From an uncultured Saprospiraceae bacterium (GTDB lineage Bacteria > Bacteroidota > Bacteroidia > Chitinophagales > Saprospiraceae): a stretch of DNA of 43,398 nt. Below, one piece after another: positions 16,313 to 25,951 of this stretch. Every line of letters starts with the position of its first letter. The first letter of the stretch is position 1. The stretch lies in contig CALIHL010000107.1 of the NCBI GenBank assembly GCA_938022935.1, positions 1 to 43,398 on the forward strand, written 5' to 3'. The notes under the pieces were generated by a model. The model did not search any database. It was not told the DNA's origin and saw only the letters and a list, made by a program, of their open reading frames with translations. Both the position numbers and the translations under genes were made by a program.

Positions 16313-19300
16313 ATGCCTGATTTTTGTCATCTACATTGTCATACCCATTACTCACTTCTTGATGGAGCTTCTCACATAGGTAAGCTCATGGATAAGGCCG
16401 TCTCGGATGGCCACAAAGGAGTGGCGCTAACGGATCATGGCAATATGTTTGGCGCATTTCACTTCGTCAACGAAGCACAGAAAAGAGGCTTAAAAGGTAT
16501 GGTCGGTTGCGAGTTCTATCTCGTCGCAGATCGGCACAAGCGATCATTCGCAAAGTCCATGGGTGAGAAGGACATAAGAAACCATCAACTACTCTTAGCT
16601 AAGAATCAGAAGGGGTATGAAAACCTTTCAAAGCTTTGTTCAATAGGCTATATAGATGGCCTTTATGGTAAATTTCCCCGTATCGACAAGGAAGTGCTTT
16701 TACAGTATAGCGAAGGACTTATCGCAACGAGCTGTTGCCTGGCTGCGGAAATACCAAGAGCGATAATGGCGGGTAACCTTAAAGATGCCGAGGAGAAGCT
16801 GAAGTGGTGGATTGAAGTCTTTGGTGAAGACTACTATGTCGAGCTGATGAGGCATCGAGGATTAGAGACACTTGATGGTAGAGATATCAGTCAAGAGCAA
16901 GTCAATCAAGAATTGATCAAACTCGCTAAAAAGTATGACCTCAAAGTCATCGCCACCAATGATGCACACTATGTAGAAGAGGAAGACTGGAAGCCACATG
17001 ATGTGATCCTATGTGTCAACACAGGACGCAAAATGGAAGATATAGATCGCTTTAAGTTTAGTAGCTCCGACTACTACTTCAAAACGAAGGCTGAGATGGC
17101 AGCTTTATTCACAGAGATCCCAGAGGCAATCGCCAATACAATGGAAGTCTTTGATAAGATCGAGATGCCTAAGTTGGCCAGAGACATTCTCTTGCCTAAC
17201 TTTCCATTACCGCCAGAGTTTGATAATCAGTCTGACTTCCTGCGCCACCTAGTGTATGAAGGGGCCAAACGAAACTACGGAGAGATCACAGAGCTATTAA
17301 GAGAGCGACTAGACTTCGAACTAAAGATCATCAAGGACATGGGCTTTGATGGGTACTTCTTGATCGTACAAGATTTTATATCTGCAGCGAGAGAACTGGG
17401 CGTAGCTGTTGGACCAGGTAGGGGTTCCGCTGCAGGATCTGCAGTAGCTTACTGTCTGAAGATCACCAATGTCGATCCTATAAAGTACAATCTGCTCTTT
17501 GAGCGTTTTCTTAATCCGGAGCGTGTATCGATGCCGGATATTGATATTGACTTTGATGATGTTGGACGGCAGAGAGTGATAGATTGGGTCGTTGACAAAT
17601 ATGGTAAGACGCAAGTCGCCCAGATCATTACTTTTGGTACGATGGCGGCTCGATCTTCGATCAGGGACGTAGGAAGAGTTATGTCATATCCGCTTAGTGA
17701 GACTGATAAGATTGCTAAGCTGATACCAACACGTCCAGGTACGAAGCTGTACAAGATTCTAAACACGTCAGACAAAGAGCTAAAGAAAGACTGGCCATCG
17801 GATGATTTTTCTAATATCAAAGAGCTCCATAAGATTAGAGAAGCCAAATCCCAAGATGGCGAGGTGCTTCGGCTGGCAGAGAAAGTAGAAGGTACTGTGC
17901 GAAACACAGGTATTCACGCGGCCGGACTGATCATCGCACCAGACGATATCACAAAGTATATCCCAGTTAGTACGTCTAAGGATTCGGATCTTTTGATTAC
18001 ACAATTTGACGGAAGTGTAGTTGAGGATGCTGGTATGTTGAAGATGGACTTCTTGGGACTGAAGACACTCTCAATTATAAAAGATGCAATTGAAAATATT
18101 GTTATAAGATATGGCGAAGAAAAACGGATTGATCCAGATGAGATAGATCTTGATGATAAGTTGACCTATGAATTGTTCCAGCGTGGAGATATGATTGGGA
18201 TATTCCAATTTGAGTCCGATGGGATGCGTAAGTTTCTAAAAGAACTGAAGCCTACCAACTTGGAAGACCTCATTGCGATGAACGCGCTGTATCGTCCAGG
18301 CCCGATGGATAATATCCCTTCTTTTATAAAAAGGAAACATGGAGAAGAGGAGATCACCTATCCACACGAATGGTTAGAAGAGATCCTTAAGCCGACCAAT
18401 GGTATCATGGTTTATCAAGAGCAGATCATGCAGACGGCTCAGATCATGGCAGATTATACATTGGGTAAGGCAGATATGCTTCGTAGAGCGATGGGGAAGA
18501 AGAAGCTCAAAGAGATGGAGCGTCATCGTCAGATCTTTTTAGAAGGTGCAACTAGTAAAGGTGTAGATAAAGATCAAGCCAATGAGATATTTGATACCAT
18601 GGAGAAGTTTGCCTCTTATGGTTTCAACAGATCGCATGCAGCAGCTTACAGTATAGTTGCTTTTCAGACGGCTTATCTGAAGGCGCATTATCCTGCAGAA
18701 TTTATGGCGTCAGTACTGACCCATAACAAGAACGATATCGGTAAGCTTAACTTCTTCTTGAGAGAAGCGAAGCGGGTGGGTATTACAGTTTTAGGCCCGC
18801 AGATCAATGAGAGTAACCTAAACTTTACGGTAAATCAAGATGGACATATCCGCTTTGGATTGTCGGCATTGAAAGGAGTAGGAGAAGGGCCTGTAGAAGA
18901 GATCATCAGAGCACGGACAGAGACTGGGCCATTTGAAGGTCTTTGGGATATGACCAAGCGCATGAACCTCAGAACGGTCAATAAGAAGTGTTTAGAAAGT
19001 CTTGCACAAAGTGGTGCATTAGATCATTTTAACGAAGGCAATAGGGCACAGTACTTTGCTCCTTCAGAACCGTACTCTACCTTGTTAGAACATGCCTTGA
19101 AGTTTGGCAACGCCTTTCAAAATCAAAAAAGTCAAATGGAAAATTCTCTCTTTGGTAATATGACCCAAGAGATTCTTCCAGATCCCAAAATGCCTGTCGT
19201 TATCCCTTGGAGTAAGATTGAAATGCTCAATCGTGAAAAGATGGTGACAGGTATTTTCATCAGTGGTCATCCGCTTGATGATTATGAGATGGAGCTCGCG

Positions 19301-19840
19301 CACTTTGTAGATGTTACTTTGGATAAGATGGATGATCTCAAAGAGCGAGCCATTAAGGTCGCAGGCTTGGTCACAGAAGTATTTGAAGGAACCACTCAGA
19401 AGGGCTTAGGTTATAAAAAGTTTACCCTGCAGGACTTTAAAGGATCTATGCAGTTTGGTTTGTACAATGAGCAGTTTAAAAACTTTGGTAGACTTGTAAC
19501 TTTAGGAGCAGTCCTTTTTGTTGAAGGCACCAACTCCAGAGGATACAATAGTGACAACTACTATTTCAGAGTAAAAGATGTAAAACTGCTTGATACAGTT
19601 GGAAAGATACTCACAAAGAGCATTACTCTACAAGTGCCTATTGACACTATAACACCAACACTTATAGAACAACTTACAGAAGTGTCAGATCCAGATGGGC
19701 AACATCAGTTTAAAGTGATGATCGTCGACCCTTCACATAATATAGAGTTAGATCTTGTTGGCGGAGAAAGGAGGGTCACTGTTGATACTGCCTTGCTTGA
19801 TGTGATTAGTCGACTTGGGTTGCCCTATAAGCTTAACTAG
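16313..19840 (+). CDS. dnaE: DNA polymerase III alpha subunit
   Basis: The replicative polymerase catalytic subunit, 1175 aa, close to the length of E. coli DnaE. The N-terminal PHP domain begins at once (CHLHCHTHYSLLDGAS, then ALTDHGNMFG). The catalytic palm carries PDIDIDFDD with Asp409 and Asp411, and the third carboxylate is Asp579 in MDFLGLKTL. The helix-hairpin-helix region and an OB-fold (AGLVTEVFEGTTQKGLGYKKFTLQD broken by the family's usual spacing) lie in the last third. The gene is complete and apparently monocistronic. A TATCTTGC sequence 30 bases upstream is close to the -7 consensus but not exact. It synthesises both strands at the fork with the sliding clamp. Confidence 0.97.
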   Translation: MPDFCHLHCHTHYSLLDGASHIGKLMDKAVSDGHKGVALTDHGNMFGAFHFVNEAQKRGLKGMVGCEFYLVADRHKRSFAKSMGEKDIRNHQLLLAKNQKGYENLSKLCSIGYIDGLYGKFPRIDKEVLLQYSEGLIATSCCLAAEIPRAIMAGNLKDAEEKLKWWIEVFGEDYYVELMRHRGLETLDGRDISQEQVNQELIKLAKKYDLKVIATNDAHYVEEEDWKPHDVILCVNTGRKMEDIDRFKFSSSDYYFKTKAEMAALFTEIPEAIANTMEVFDKIEMPKLARDILLPNFPLPPEFDNQSDFLRHLVYEGAKRNYGEITELLRERLDFELKIIKDMGFDGYFLIVQDFISAARELGVAVGPGRGSAAGSAVAYCLKITNVDPIKYNLLFERFLNPERVSMPDIDIDFDDVGRQRVIDWVVDKYGKTQVAQIITFGTMAARSSIRDVGRVMSYPLSETDKIAKLIPTRPGTKLYKILNTSDKELKKDWPSDDFSNIKELHKIREAKSQDGEVLRLAEKVEGTVRNTGIHAAGLIIAPDDITKYIPVSTSKDSDLLITQFDGSVVEDAGMLKMDFLGLKTLSIIKDAIENIVIRYGEEKRIDPDEIDLDDKLTYELFQRGDMIGIFQFESDGMRKFLKELKPTNLEDLIAMNALYRPGPMDNIPSFIKRKHGEEEITYPHEWLEEILKPTNGIMVYQEQIMQTAQIMADYTLGKADMLRRAMGKKKLKEMERHRQIFLEGATSKGVDKDQANEIFDTMEKFASYGFNRSHAAAYSIVAFQTAYLKAHYPAEFMASVLTHNKNDIGKLNFFLREAKRVGITVLGPQINESNLNFTVNQDGHIRFGLSALKGVGEGPVEEIIRARTETGPFEGLWDMTKRMNLRTVNKKCLESLAQSGALDHFNEGNRAQYFAPSEPYSTLLEHALKFGNAFQNQKSQMENSLFGNMTQEILPDPKMPVVIPWSKIEMLNREKMVTGIFISGHPLDDYEMELAHFVDVTLDKMDDLKERAIKVAGLVTEVFEGTTQKGLGYKKFTLQDFKGSMQFGLYNEQFKNFGRLVTLGAVLFVEGTNSRGYNSDNYYFRVKDVKLLDTVGKILTKSITLQVPIDTITPTLIEQLTEVSDPDGQHQFKVMIVDPSHNIELDLVGGERRVTVDTALLDVISRLGLPYKLN

Positions 19841-19933
19841 GGTTTTGACTAAGTCCTTTCGCTTGTTAGATGATTAGAATAGCTAGCTTTTTAACATCCT
19901 GATAAAAGCCTTCGTTAATCAACTCAACCCTAA

Positions 19934-19955
19934 CCCTTCTCTTTCAAAAGAAGGG
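19934..19955. repeat. REP-like hairpin, CCCTTCT/AGAAGGG
   Basis: A 7-bp perfect inverted repeat with an 8-base loop, embedded in a short sequence I associate with dispersed intergenic repeats of Bacteroidota. Only one copy is visible here, so its status as a repeat is from memory. Confidence 0.35.
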
Positions 19956-20367
19956 AAGTGAATGCTGGATAACACAGGATTTAGTCGACTTCGATTTAAA
20001 AGAAATAGTGAAAGGAACAGTTTTATATTATAGCGGGTTTGCCATGGAGAATATGCAGTGGAGGCCAAGCTGCACAAGCCTAAAAGGAAGATAGAAAACG
20101 CGATCATATCCTCACTGCACTATGATATAGTGTTCATGAATATCTGTGCTTATCAATTACTTCATTTTAACAGCGAATTAGATTCTCTGATTTTACTCAA
20201 TTTTTCTGAAAAGTTGAAAGAAACAGAATAAAAGTAATATGGCTTTGAGCTTAGTTCTAATGAATTTATAGAATACAACATATGGCATTAACAAGTTAAG
20301 TGTTTGAACAGGTATTACGTCTTTGTTAAAACCAACTTAAAGAAAAACCTGCCTCCTCTTTTTAAAA

Positions 20368-20375
20368 TATATTTG
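20368..20375 (+). promoter_or_regulatory. Candidate -7 box TATATTTG for the thioredoxin-fold pair
   Basis: Exact match to TAnnTTTG, 16 bases before the ATG at 20392. No TTTG lies at the right -33 distance. The leader would be very short, so confidence is low. Confidence 0.35.
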
Positions 20376-20391
20376 CACTTCAATTACTCTT

Positions 20392-20874
20392 ATGATAGGA
20401 TTCTTTGTGTTAATGGTATCGATGCTTCTTAGCGTGCTCACTTTTGCTCAAGACATAGAAATCTATGATACATATGATGCTTTTGAATCGAAGCTTATCG
20501 AAGATCCAGCTAAAACCTATGTTGTCAACTACTGGGCGACATGGTGTGCTCCTTGTGTAAAAGAACTGCCTCACTTTGAAGAATTGAGGTCTGCTTATCC
20601 AGATGAAGTCGAGGTTGTTCTAGTGAGCATTGATTTTAAAAACCAATATGAGAGAAGGTTACTTCCATTTCTAAAGAAGAAAAACTATCAATCGAGACTG
20701 ATCCATATGGCTGATCCTAAAGCTAATGATTGGATCGGTAAAGTGGATGCTTCTTGGGAAGGTACGATACCCGCGACTTTGTTCGTTTCAGGAAGCAAGA
20801 AGCACTTCGTAGAGAAGTCATATGATACTTATGAAGAGCTTCACTCAGAATTAGAATCATTCATTAAATTATAA
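20392..20874 (+). CDS. TlpA-family exported thioredoxin-fold protein
   Basis: A 160-aa periplasmic oxidoreductase candidate. The signal peptide (residues 1-20, ending LTFAQ) precedes a thioredoxin fold with WATWCAPC (Cys52, Cys55), the classical TlpA/ResA motif. The cis-Pro region is GTIPATLFVSG. The gene lies ten bases ahead of a second redoxin, so they form an operon. This is the second thioredoxin-fold pair of the window; the other is at 7877-8921. Partners might be cytochrome maturation factors or secreted proteins. Confidence 0.9.
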   Translation: MIGFFVLMVSMLLSVLTFAQDIEIYDTYDAFESKLIEDPAKTYVVNYWATWCAPCVKELPHFEELRSAYPDEVEVVLVSIDFKNQYERRLLPFLKKKNYQSRLIHMADPKANDWIGKVDASWEGTIPATLFVSGSKKHFVEKSYDTYEELHSELESFIKL

Positions 20875-20884
20875 ATATCCACAA

Positions 20885-21475
20885 ATGAAATTATTTCTTT
20901 CTACTATTCTATTTGCGTTAGCGTTTTTGGCAATGTCGTTTAGTTTAGTCGATGGCTATAACATCGGAGATAGGGCCACTGACTTTAGTTTGAAGAATAT
21001 CGATGACAAGTTTGTTTCCTTATCTGACTTTGAAGATGCAGAAGGGTACATTGTCATCTTTACATGCAACACTTGTCCATACGCAGTACTTTATGAAGAT
21101 CGTATCCAAGGGCTTCATGAGAAGTTCGCTAATCAAGGATTTCCAGTGATTGCTATCAATCCTAACGACCCAGGAAAAAAGGCTGGCGATAGTTTTGATA
21201 AGATGAAAGAAAGAGCAAAAGAAAAGAGTTTTGACTTTCCATATCTCTTTGACGCCGGTCAAGTAGTATATCCTCAGTATGGAGCGACGAAGACACCACA
21301 TACATTTGTATTAGACAAGGATATGACTGTGAGATATATCGGCGCAATTGATGATAACCCACAAGATCCAGAAAGAGTAGGCGTAGCTTTTGTAGAATCT
21401 GCGGTCGCTGCTATCAAAACAGGGAAAGACCCATCTCCTGCTACTACAAAGGCAATCGGATGTGGTATCAAGTAG
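20885..21475 (+). CDS. AhpC/Tsa-like thioredoxin family protein, exported
   Basis: A 196-aa protein with an N-terminal signal peptide (about 1-22) followed by a redoxin/AhpC-like fold. The active-site region is FTCNTCPYAVLYEDRI (Cys61, Cys64), the variant found in a Bacteroidota/Proteobacteria redoxin group. GATKTPHTFVLDKDM contains the cis-proline. A late Cys near the C-terminus (AIGCGIK) could be a resolving thiol. Together with the TlpA-like gene ten bases upstream it makes a two-gene transcript that ends at a strong terminator (21529-21562). Role: thiol-dependent redox in the periplasm; substrate unknown. Confidence 0.88.
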   Translation: MKLFLSTILFALAFLAMSFSLVDGYNIGDRATDFSLKNIDDKFVSLSDFEDAEGYIVIFTCNTCPYAVLYEDRIQGLHEKFANQGFPVIAINPNDPGKKAGDSFDKMKERAKEKSFDFPYLFDAGQVVYPQYGATKTPHTFVLDKDMTVRYIGAIDDNPQDPERVGVAFVESAVAAIKTGKDPSPATTKAIGCGIK

Positions 21476-21528
21476 GAGAAGAGCAAGATTAGAGTTATAT
21501 CCCTTAGCTCATAAGCTAAAGGCCTTAA

Positions 21529-21562
21529 AAGAGCGATTATCTATTCGATGATCGCTCTTTTT
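21529..21562 (+). terminator. Intrinsic terminator of the thioredoxin-fold pair
   Basis: Stem AAGAGCGAT / ATCGCTCTT (21529-21537 with 21551-21559) followed by a T-run. The loop is 13 bases. Confidence 0.85.
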
Positions 21563-21579
21563 ATTATTTTTCGCCCACC

Positions 21580-22425
21580 ATGAAATACTTTAGCTACCTA
21601 ATCCTCGCGATGGTTATCGCCTCTGCTTGCAGTACTGGTAACAAATATGCACTTGTAGAAGGAAAGAAGAAAACCTCCGCTCCTCCTGTCAATATCAAGA
21701 TTAATGACAGCCTATTCGTCGACTATTTAGAAATCACTTATATCGCTTATAGCGAATACTTGTACTATCTAAATAAGATCTATGGTTCAGACTCAGAAGA
21801 AGTAAAAGATGCTACTTTGGATAGCTTGATTACTCAAAAATTAGAAAGCTATATGCAGGAGACTGCGTCAGAATCAGTTGGAGAGATCAACATAGAAAAC
21901 TTACCGGTTGTTGGAGTTAGCTATGAACAAGCTGTCGCATATTGTAAATGGCGTACTGCCGCTGTGCTTGAGCTTTCTTTGATAGATCAAAAGCTCATGT
22001 ACGAATACAAGCAACAAGATGCTGATTCTCACTTTACACCTTTTGGATACTTCTCCGGCGATTTTACAGGATCTAGGCCCAGACAAAAGATAGACTTCTT
22101 GGTTTATCGTTTGCCTACAGAAGAAGAGTGGGATATGATCTATGAGTTAGCAGAGGATAAATCAAGAACCTTAGAGACCATAGCAGAAACAGAAGAAAAC
22201 ACAAGTCAAAGTATCCAATATATCAATGACAATGTCTCTGAGATGATCGCTGAAAAAGGTATAGCCAAAGGAGGTAATTGGATCAACGGTGATCGTACTC
22301 AACGCTATGAACAATCTGATGTTTGGTTGGGATTTAGATGTGTTGCTGAAGTTACTTCAAGTGAGGAGTATATGAAAGATCCAGCTAATAAAGAGCGGAA
22401 GCGTCGAAGACGTAAAAAGAATTGA
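21580..22425 (+). CDS. SUMF1/FGE-sulfatase-fold lipoprotein, GldK/GldJ-like
   Basis: A 281-aa lipoprotein (Cys17 in IASAC) with a formylglycine-generating-enzyme fold. Signature pieces are the early Tyr-rich block (EITYIAYSEYLYYLN), then PVVGVSYEQAVAYCKWRT, YRLPTEEEWDMIYE, NVSEMI...KGGNW and the closing GFRCVAEV. These are the C-type-lectin-like landmarks of the SUMF1/EgtB/PvdO family. GldK and GldJ of the gliding/T9SS machinery share this architecture, so a structural T9SS-accessory role is more likely than sulfatase activation, but no gldLMN genes are adjacent. The C-terminal tail is very basic (ERKRRRRKKN). It starts 18 bases after the preceding terminator and converges on trkH nine bases away. 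Confidence 0.85.
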   Translation: MKYFSYLILAMVIASACSTGNKYALVEGKKKTSAPPVNIKINDSLFVDYLEITYIAYSEYLYYLNKIYGSDSEEVKDATLDSLITQKLESYMQETASESVGEINIENLPVVGVSYEQAVAYCKWRTAAVLELSLIDQKLMYEYKQQDADSHFTPFGYFSGDFTGSRPRQKIDFLVYRLPTEEEWDMIYELAEDKSRTLETIAETEENTSQSIQYINDNVSEMIAEKGIAKGGNWINGDRTQRYEQSDVWLGFRCVAEVTSSEEYMKDPANKERKRRRRKKN

Positions 22426-22434
22426 TTTGAGCTC

Positions 22435-23889
22435 TTAATTATCCCGCCAGAAGTACGGCGTGAATATCACAAGTATAGTGAATAATTCTAATCTTCCGCA
22501 AATCATAAGAAAGCATGTCACATACTTGGCTCCAGAACTAAGATGTGCAAAGTTGTCAACTGGTCCAACTGAACCAAGTCCAGGACCTACATTGCCCAGA
22601 CATGTTGCCGACGCACCGATGGCAGTTAGAAAATCAAGTCCCAATAGTGATAAGCAGATGGCTCCAACAATAAATATAAATAGATAGACCAAAAGAAAAA
22701 CCAGAATATGCGTCAAGATCTTTGGTTGCACCATGTTCTTGTTGATCTTGATCCTGATCATCGCACGTGGATGCAAGATTCGTTTAAATTCTAATATCGT
22801 GTTGCGCATAAAAACAAGATGACGGATCAACTTGATCCCGCCACTCGTAGACCCTGCACAAGCCCCACAAAAAAGAAGAATGAAAAAGCAAATTGTAAAT
22901 CCATTACTCCAAGACATATAGTCATGACTCACATATCCCGTTGTTGTCATCACCGAGATAATTGAAAAAGAGATAGCCCTAAAACTTTCTTCTAAACTGA
23001 TAGGAAGTGTCTGTTGCAACGTGATTGTGCCAATGATGATGCAACCGCTAACAAGTAAGGTGTACATCCTAAACTCTTCATTGTTGATGACCTTTTTTAA
23101 CTTGCCTGTTAAGCCAAAATAAAGCATCGCAAAGTTGGTCCCCGCAAGAAACATGAAAGCCATGATTGTATATTGGATCAATGGACTGGTGAAGTGTGCG
23201 ATGCTGGCATTCTTTGTACTGAACCCTCCTGTAGATACGGTGGTTAAGGCATGATTGATAGCATCAAACCAGTTCATCCCCTCAAGCATCAAGATGAGAA
23301 AGAGAGAAGCGGTAAGGCCAACATATACAAACCAAAGTGTCTGCGCAGTATCTTTTATTCTGGGATGTATTTTATCTGAAGTTGGACCTGGTGCCTCGGC
23401 TACAAATAGTTCTATACCTGCGATACCCAATAATGGAAATAGAGCGATGGTCAGTACAATGATCCCCATACCGCCCAACCATTGAGTGATACTTCTCCAA
23501 AACAGTATGGAGGGGGATGTAGCTTCTATATCTTCTAATATCGTTGCTCCTGTTGTTGTAAATCCTGATACACTTTCAAAAAGTGCATTGGTAAAAGTAT
23601 TGATACTTCCACTGAACAAATAAGGGAGCATACACAACAGTGATACAGACACCCAGCTCAACACAACGATGAGGTAGCCTTCACGCTTTTTAAAGTCTGC
23701 TGTACTTTTAAATTTATAAAGCCAAGACGCTCCACCGATGGCCATCGATATCAAACCAGAGTATACAAAAGCTGTCCACTGTCCATCTTCCGTGATTAAG
23801 CTGATAGGGATGCATATCCACATGATAACTCCCACAAATACAAGTAAGGCTCCCAGGACATTAGATATCGGTTGCGGATTAATCAGCAT
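22435..23889 (-). CDS. trkH: Trk potassium uptake channel subunit
   Basis: The membrane pore of the Trk K+ importer, 484 aa. It has four M1-P-M2 repeats, and the four selectivity loops are visible: SGFTTTGATI, TTVSTGGFST, CAGSTSGGIK and ATCLGNVGPG, each centred on the filter glycine. About ten hydrophobic segments are present, as expected. The gene is downstream of trkA with a five-base gap and is transcribed with it. Uptake is gated by the TrkA ring through NAD(H)/nucleotide state. Confidence 0.95.
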   Translation of the reverse strand: MLINPQPISNVLGALLVFVGVIMWICIPISLITEDGQWTAFVYSGLISMAIGGASWLYKFKSTADFKKREGYLIVVLSWVSVSLLCMLPYLFSGSINTFTNALFESVSGFTTTGATILEDIEATSPSILFWRSITQWLGGMGIIVLTIALFPLLGIAGIELFVAEAPGPTSDKIHPRIKDTAQTLWFVYVGLTASLFLILMLEGMNWFDAINHALTTVSTGGFSTKNASIAHFTSPLIQYTIMAFMFLAGTNFAMLYFGLTGKLKKVINNEEFRMYTLLVSGCIIIGTITLQQTLPISLEESFRAISFSIISVMTTTGYVSHDYMSWSNGFTICFFILLFCGACAGSTSGGIKLIRHLVFMRNTILEFKRILHPRAMIRIKINKNMVQPKILTHILVFLLVYLFIFIVGAICLSLLGLDFLTAIGASATCLGNVGPGLGSVGPVDNFAHLSSGAKYVTCFLMICGRLELFTILVIFTPYFWRDN

Positions 23890-23894
23890 ACCTC

Positions 23895-25238
23895 TTATTT
23901 GAAAAGTCTATCTACGACGCCTACAGCTTCTTCCATGGCCATTATGATTACCTTATCATTGATGGCAAGATGGAAGTCAGGGTCTGGTATGATTGTTTCG
24001 TTGTCACGGATCACTACTGCTACCATAGAGTTATCTGGAAGCGGGAGATCCTTAATCGCTTTTTTAGTCAGTTGATTGTTCTTGTGCACCAAGTATTCGA
24101 TAGCCTCGGCATCAACTCCATGTAGTGATGTGATTGCTTCTACGCGTCCCTTTCTTACAAATCTAAATATGTTGTTAGCGGCGATCAACTTCTTGTTGAT
24201 GAGCGTATCGACACCGATGTGCTGCGAGATATGAGTATAGTCAGTGTTGTCTACGAGTGCTATAGTTTTAAAGACACCCAGCTTCTCTGCCGTCAGACAA
24301 GCGATGATATTGATCTCAGAATTTGCTGTGAGCGCGATAACCGCATGCATTCGGTCGAGCCCTTCTTCTTTTAGCAGTTCTATGTTACTGGGATCACCCT
24401 TGATAACTAAGGTGTGTTCTAACTTTTCTATTAGCTTCTTGCACTTGCTTTTGTCCTTCTCAACTATGGTGACGTTATGCTTCTTCTCGAGCAGTAAGGC
24501 ACTCCTCAGTCCGAGTGCCGTCCCTCCAAGGATCATGATGTTCTTTATCTTCTTAAGTTCCTTACCGAGAAACTGAAGTAAAGGATTCATCTGATCTGCG
24601 GGGCTCATGAAGTAGACGTGGTCATATGATTGTAGCCGTGTATCTCGATCAGGTATGATCGTTTCTTCATTGTTACGCAGTACAGCCACAGGCTTAAACT
24701 GAAACTCATGATTCTGATCGGCGATGTCACCTATCGTTCTGCCGATCAACCGAGACGTATTGTCCAGTGTTACACCGTTCAATGTCACTTTTCCTCCTTC
24801 AAATGCAAAGTGATCTGTCACCTCGCAGTGCTTTACAAGTCTTTCTACTTCGTTGGCGGCCAACTCGACCGGTGATATCAGGTGATCAATGCCTAACTCA
24901 GAAAAATTTTCTCGCTGTACAGTTGATAGATACTCTGAGTTAGTCACTCGGGCGATAGTTTGCTTGGCTCCTATCTTCTTGGCTAGTATACATGCTACGA
25001 GATTAGTCGTTTCATTAGTCGTTAACGCTAAAAAGAGCTTCGCTGAAGACGTGTCAGCTTGATCAAGCACCTTTATTGATGAGACATCACCCCTTAAAGT
25101 GAATACGTCTAAGTGATTAGTTGCGTACTCAAGGACATCCTCATTGAGGTCTATTAAGGTGATTTCTTGGTTTGCTGATGACAGTAGCTTGGCAAGATGA
25201 AATCCAACATCTCCAGCTCCAGCAATAATAATCTTCAT
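23895..25238 (-). CDS. trkA: Trk potassium uptake regulatory subunit
   Basis: The cytosolic gating subunit of the Trk system, 447 aa. It has two RCK modules, each with a Rossmann nucleotide site: MKIIIAGAGDVGFHLAKLL at the start and KNIMILGGTALGLRSALLLEKK in the second half. Both are followed by TrkA_C domains, the first ending near residue 225 and the second at the C-terminus (LPDNSMVAVVIRDNETIIPDPDFHLAINDKV). It is the first gene of the trkA-trkH operon and divergent from the phosphatase gene. Confidence 0.95.
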   Translation of the reverse strand: MKIIIAGAGDVGFHLAKLLSSANQEITLIDLNEDVLEYATNHLDVFTLRGDVSSIKVLDQADTSSAKLFLALTTNETTNLVACILAKKIGAKQTIARVTNSEYLSTVQRENFSELGIDHLISPVELAANEVERLVKHCEVTDHFAFEGGKVTLNGVTLDNTSRLIGRTIGDIADQNHEFQFKPVAVLRNNEETIIPDRDTRLQSYDHVYFMSPADQMNPLLQFLGKELKKIKNIMILGGTALGLRSALLLEKKHNVTIVEKDKSKCKKLIEKLEHTLVIKGDPSNIELLKEEGLDRMHAVIALTANSEINIIACLTAEKLGVFKTIALVDNTDYTHISQHIGVDTLINKKLIAANNIFRFVRKGRVEAITSLHGVDAEAIEYLVHKNNQLTKKAIKDLPLPDNSMVAVVIRDNETIIPDPDFHLAINDKVIIMAMEEAVGVVDRLFK

Positions 25239-25425
25239 ATGGTTTGTTATCCTATCCTCGGATCAGAAGGAGGGCCAAATGTACATTCTTTTTGATTGAT
25301 CCCAGTCAGGCTTTTTCTGGATTTCTTGACATTATTATAGCTTTCTTAGGAGCTTATTATTTCGCTTAAAGCAAATAAAATATACTCTTTATCATTTTTG
25401 CCTAATTATCCGGCTTTGTGGCACT

Positions 25426-25439
25426 ATATGTGCACATAT
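25426..25439. promoter_or_regulatory. 14-bp perfect palindrome ATATGTGCACATAT
   Basis: Located between the divergent trkA and phosphatase genes, 25 bases ahead of the GTG start at 25464. A perfect palindrome at this position could be an operator for a dimeric regulator. It appears only once in the window. Confidence 0.35.
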
Positions 25440-25463
25440 TATTATTAATCATAATATGATGAC

Positions 25464-25922
25464 GTGAAGATATTAATGGTTTGTTTGGGAAATATTTGTA
25501 GATCTCCATTGGCACAAGGCATATTGGAGCAGAAGGTCCGATCCAAAGGATTGGACTGGGAAGTAGATAGCGCAGGGACAGGACGCTACCACGTAGGACA
25601 TGGTCCTGACCAAAGATCTATAGATAAGGCGATGGAGTATGGCATCAATATCTCCAACCAAAGAGCTAGACAGATAGAGGTTGAGGACCTTGATCGATTT
25701 GACTTGATCTTAACAATGGACACTTCTAACTATCAGAATGTGATGTCACTAGCAAAAGATAAATCTCAAGAAGACAAAATAAAGTTGATACTCAATTACG
25801 TTTATCCTGAACGAAACATGGTAGTGCCAGATCCTTATTATGATGGTGGCTTCCAAAAGGTCTATGACCTGCTCGACGAAGCGATGGACGGATTGATCAA
25901 TGTTACCACGGTTTCAGCTTAA
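25464..25922 (+). CDS. Low-molecular-weight protein-tyrosine phosphatase
   Basis: A 152-aa cytosolic phosphatase with the P-loop VCLGNICRSP (Cys7, Arg13) at the very N-terminus and the general-acid loop DPYY (Asp123). Both positions are standard for LMW-PTPs, which remove phosphate from tyrosine in proteins, often tyrosine kinases of capsule systems. The start is GTG at 25464. Upstream lies a 14-bp palindrome. A CAP-domain gene follows 29 bases downstream and could be co-transcribed. No kinase partner is in view. Confidence 0.93.
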   Translation: MKILMVCLGNICRSPLAQGILEQKVRSKGLDWEVDSAGTGRYHVGHGPDQRSIDKAMEYGINISNQRARQIEVEDLDRFDLILTMDTSNYQNVMSLAKDKSQEDKIKLILNYVYPERNMVVPDPYYDGGFQKVYDLLDEAMDGLINVTTVSA

Positions 25923-25951
25923 CCCTTGTTCTACAGCATATAAACCATTAG

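Larger units (their letters stand above)
19841..20391. other. Gene-poor region with a repeat-like hairpin
   Basis: No frame of convincing length or composition lies in these 551 bases. A CCCTTCT ... AGAAGGG hairpin (19934-19955) is embedded in sequence of the 'CTAACCCTTCTCTTTC' kind that recurs between genes in many Bacteroidota. The rest is A/T-rich with no clear second signal except a -7-like box at 20368. Confidence 0.45.
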
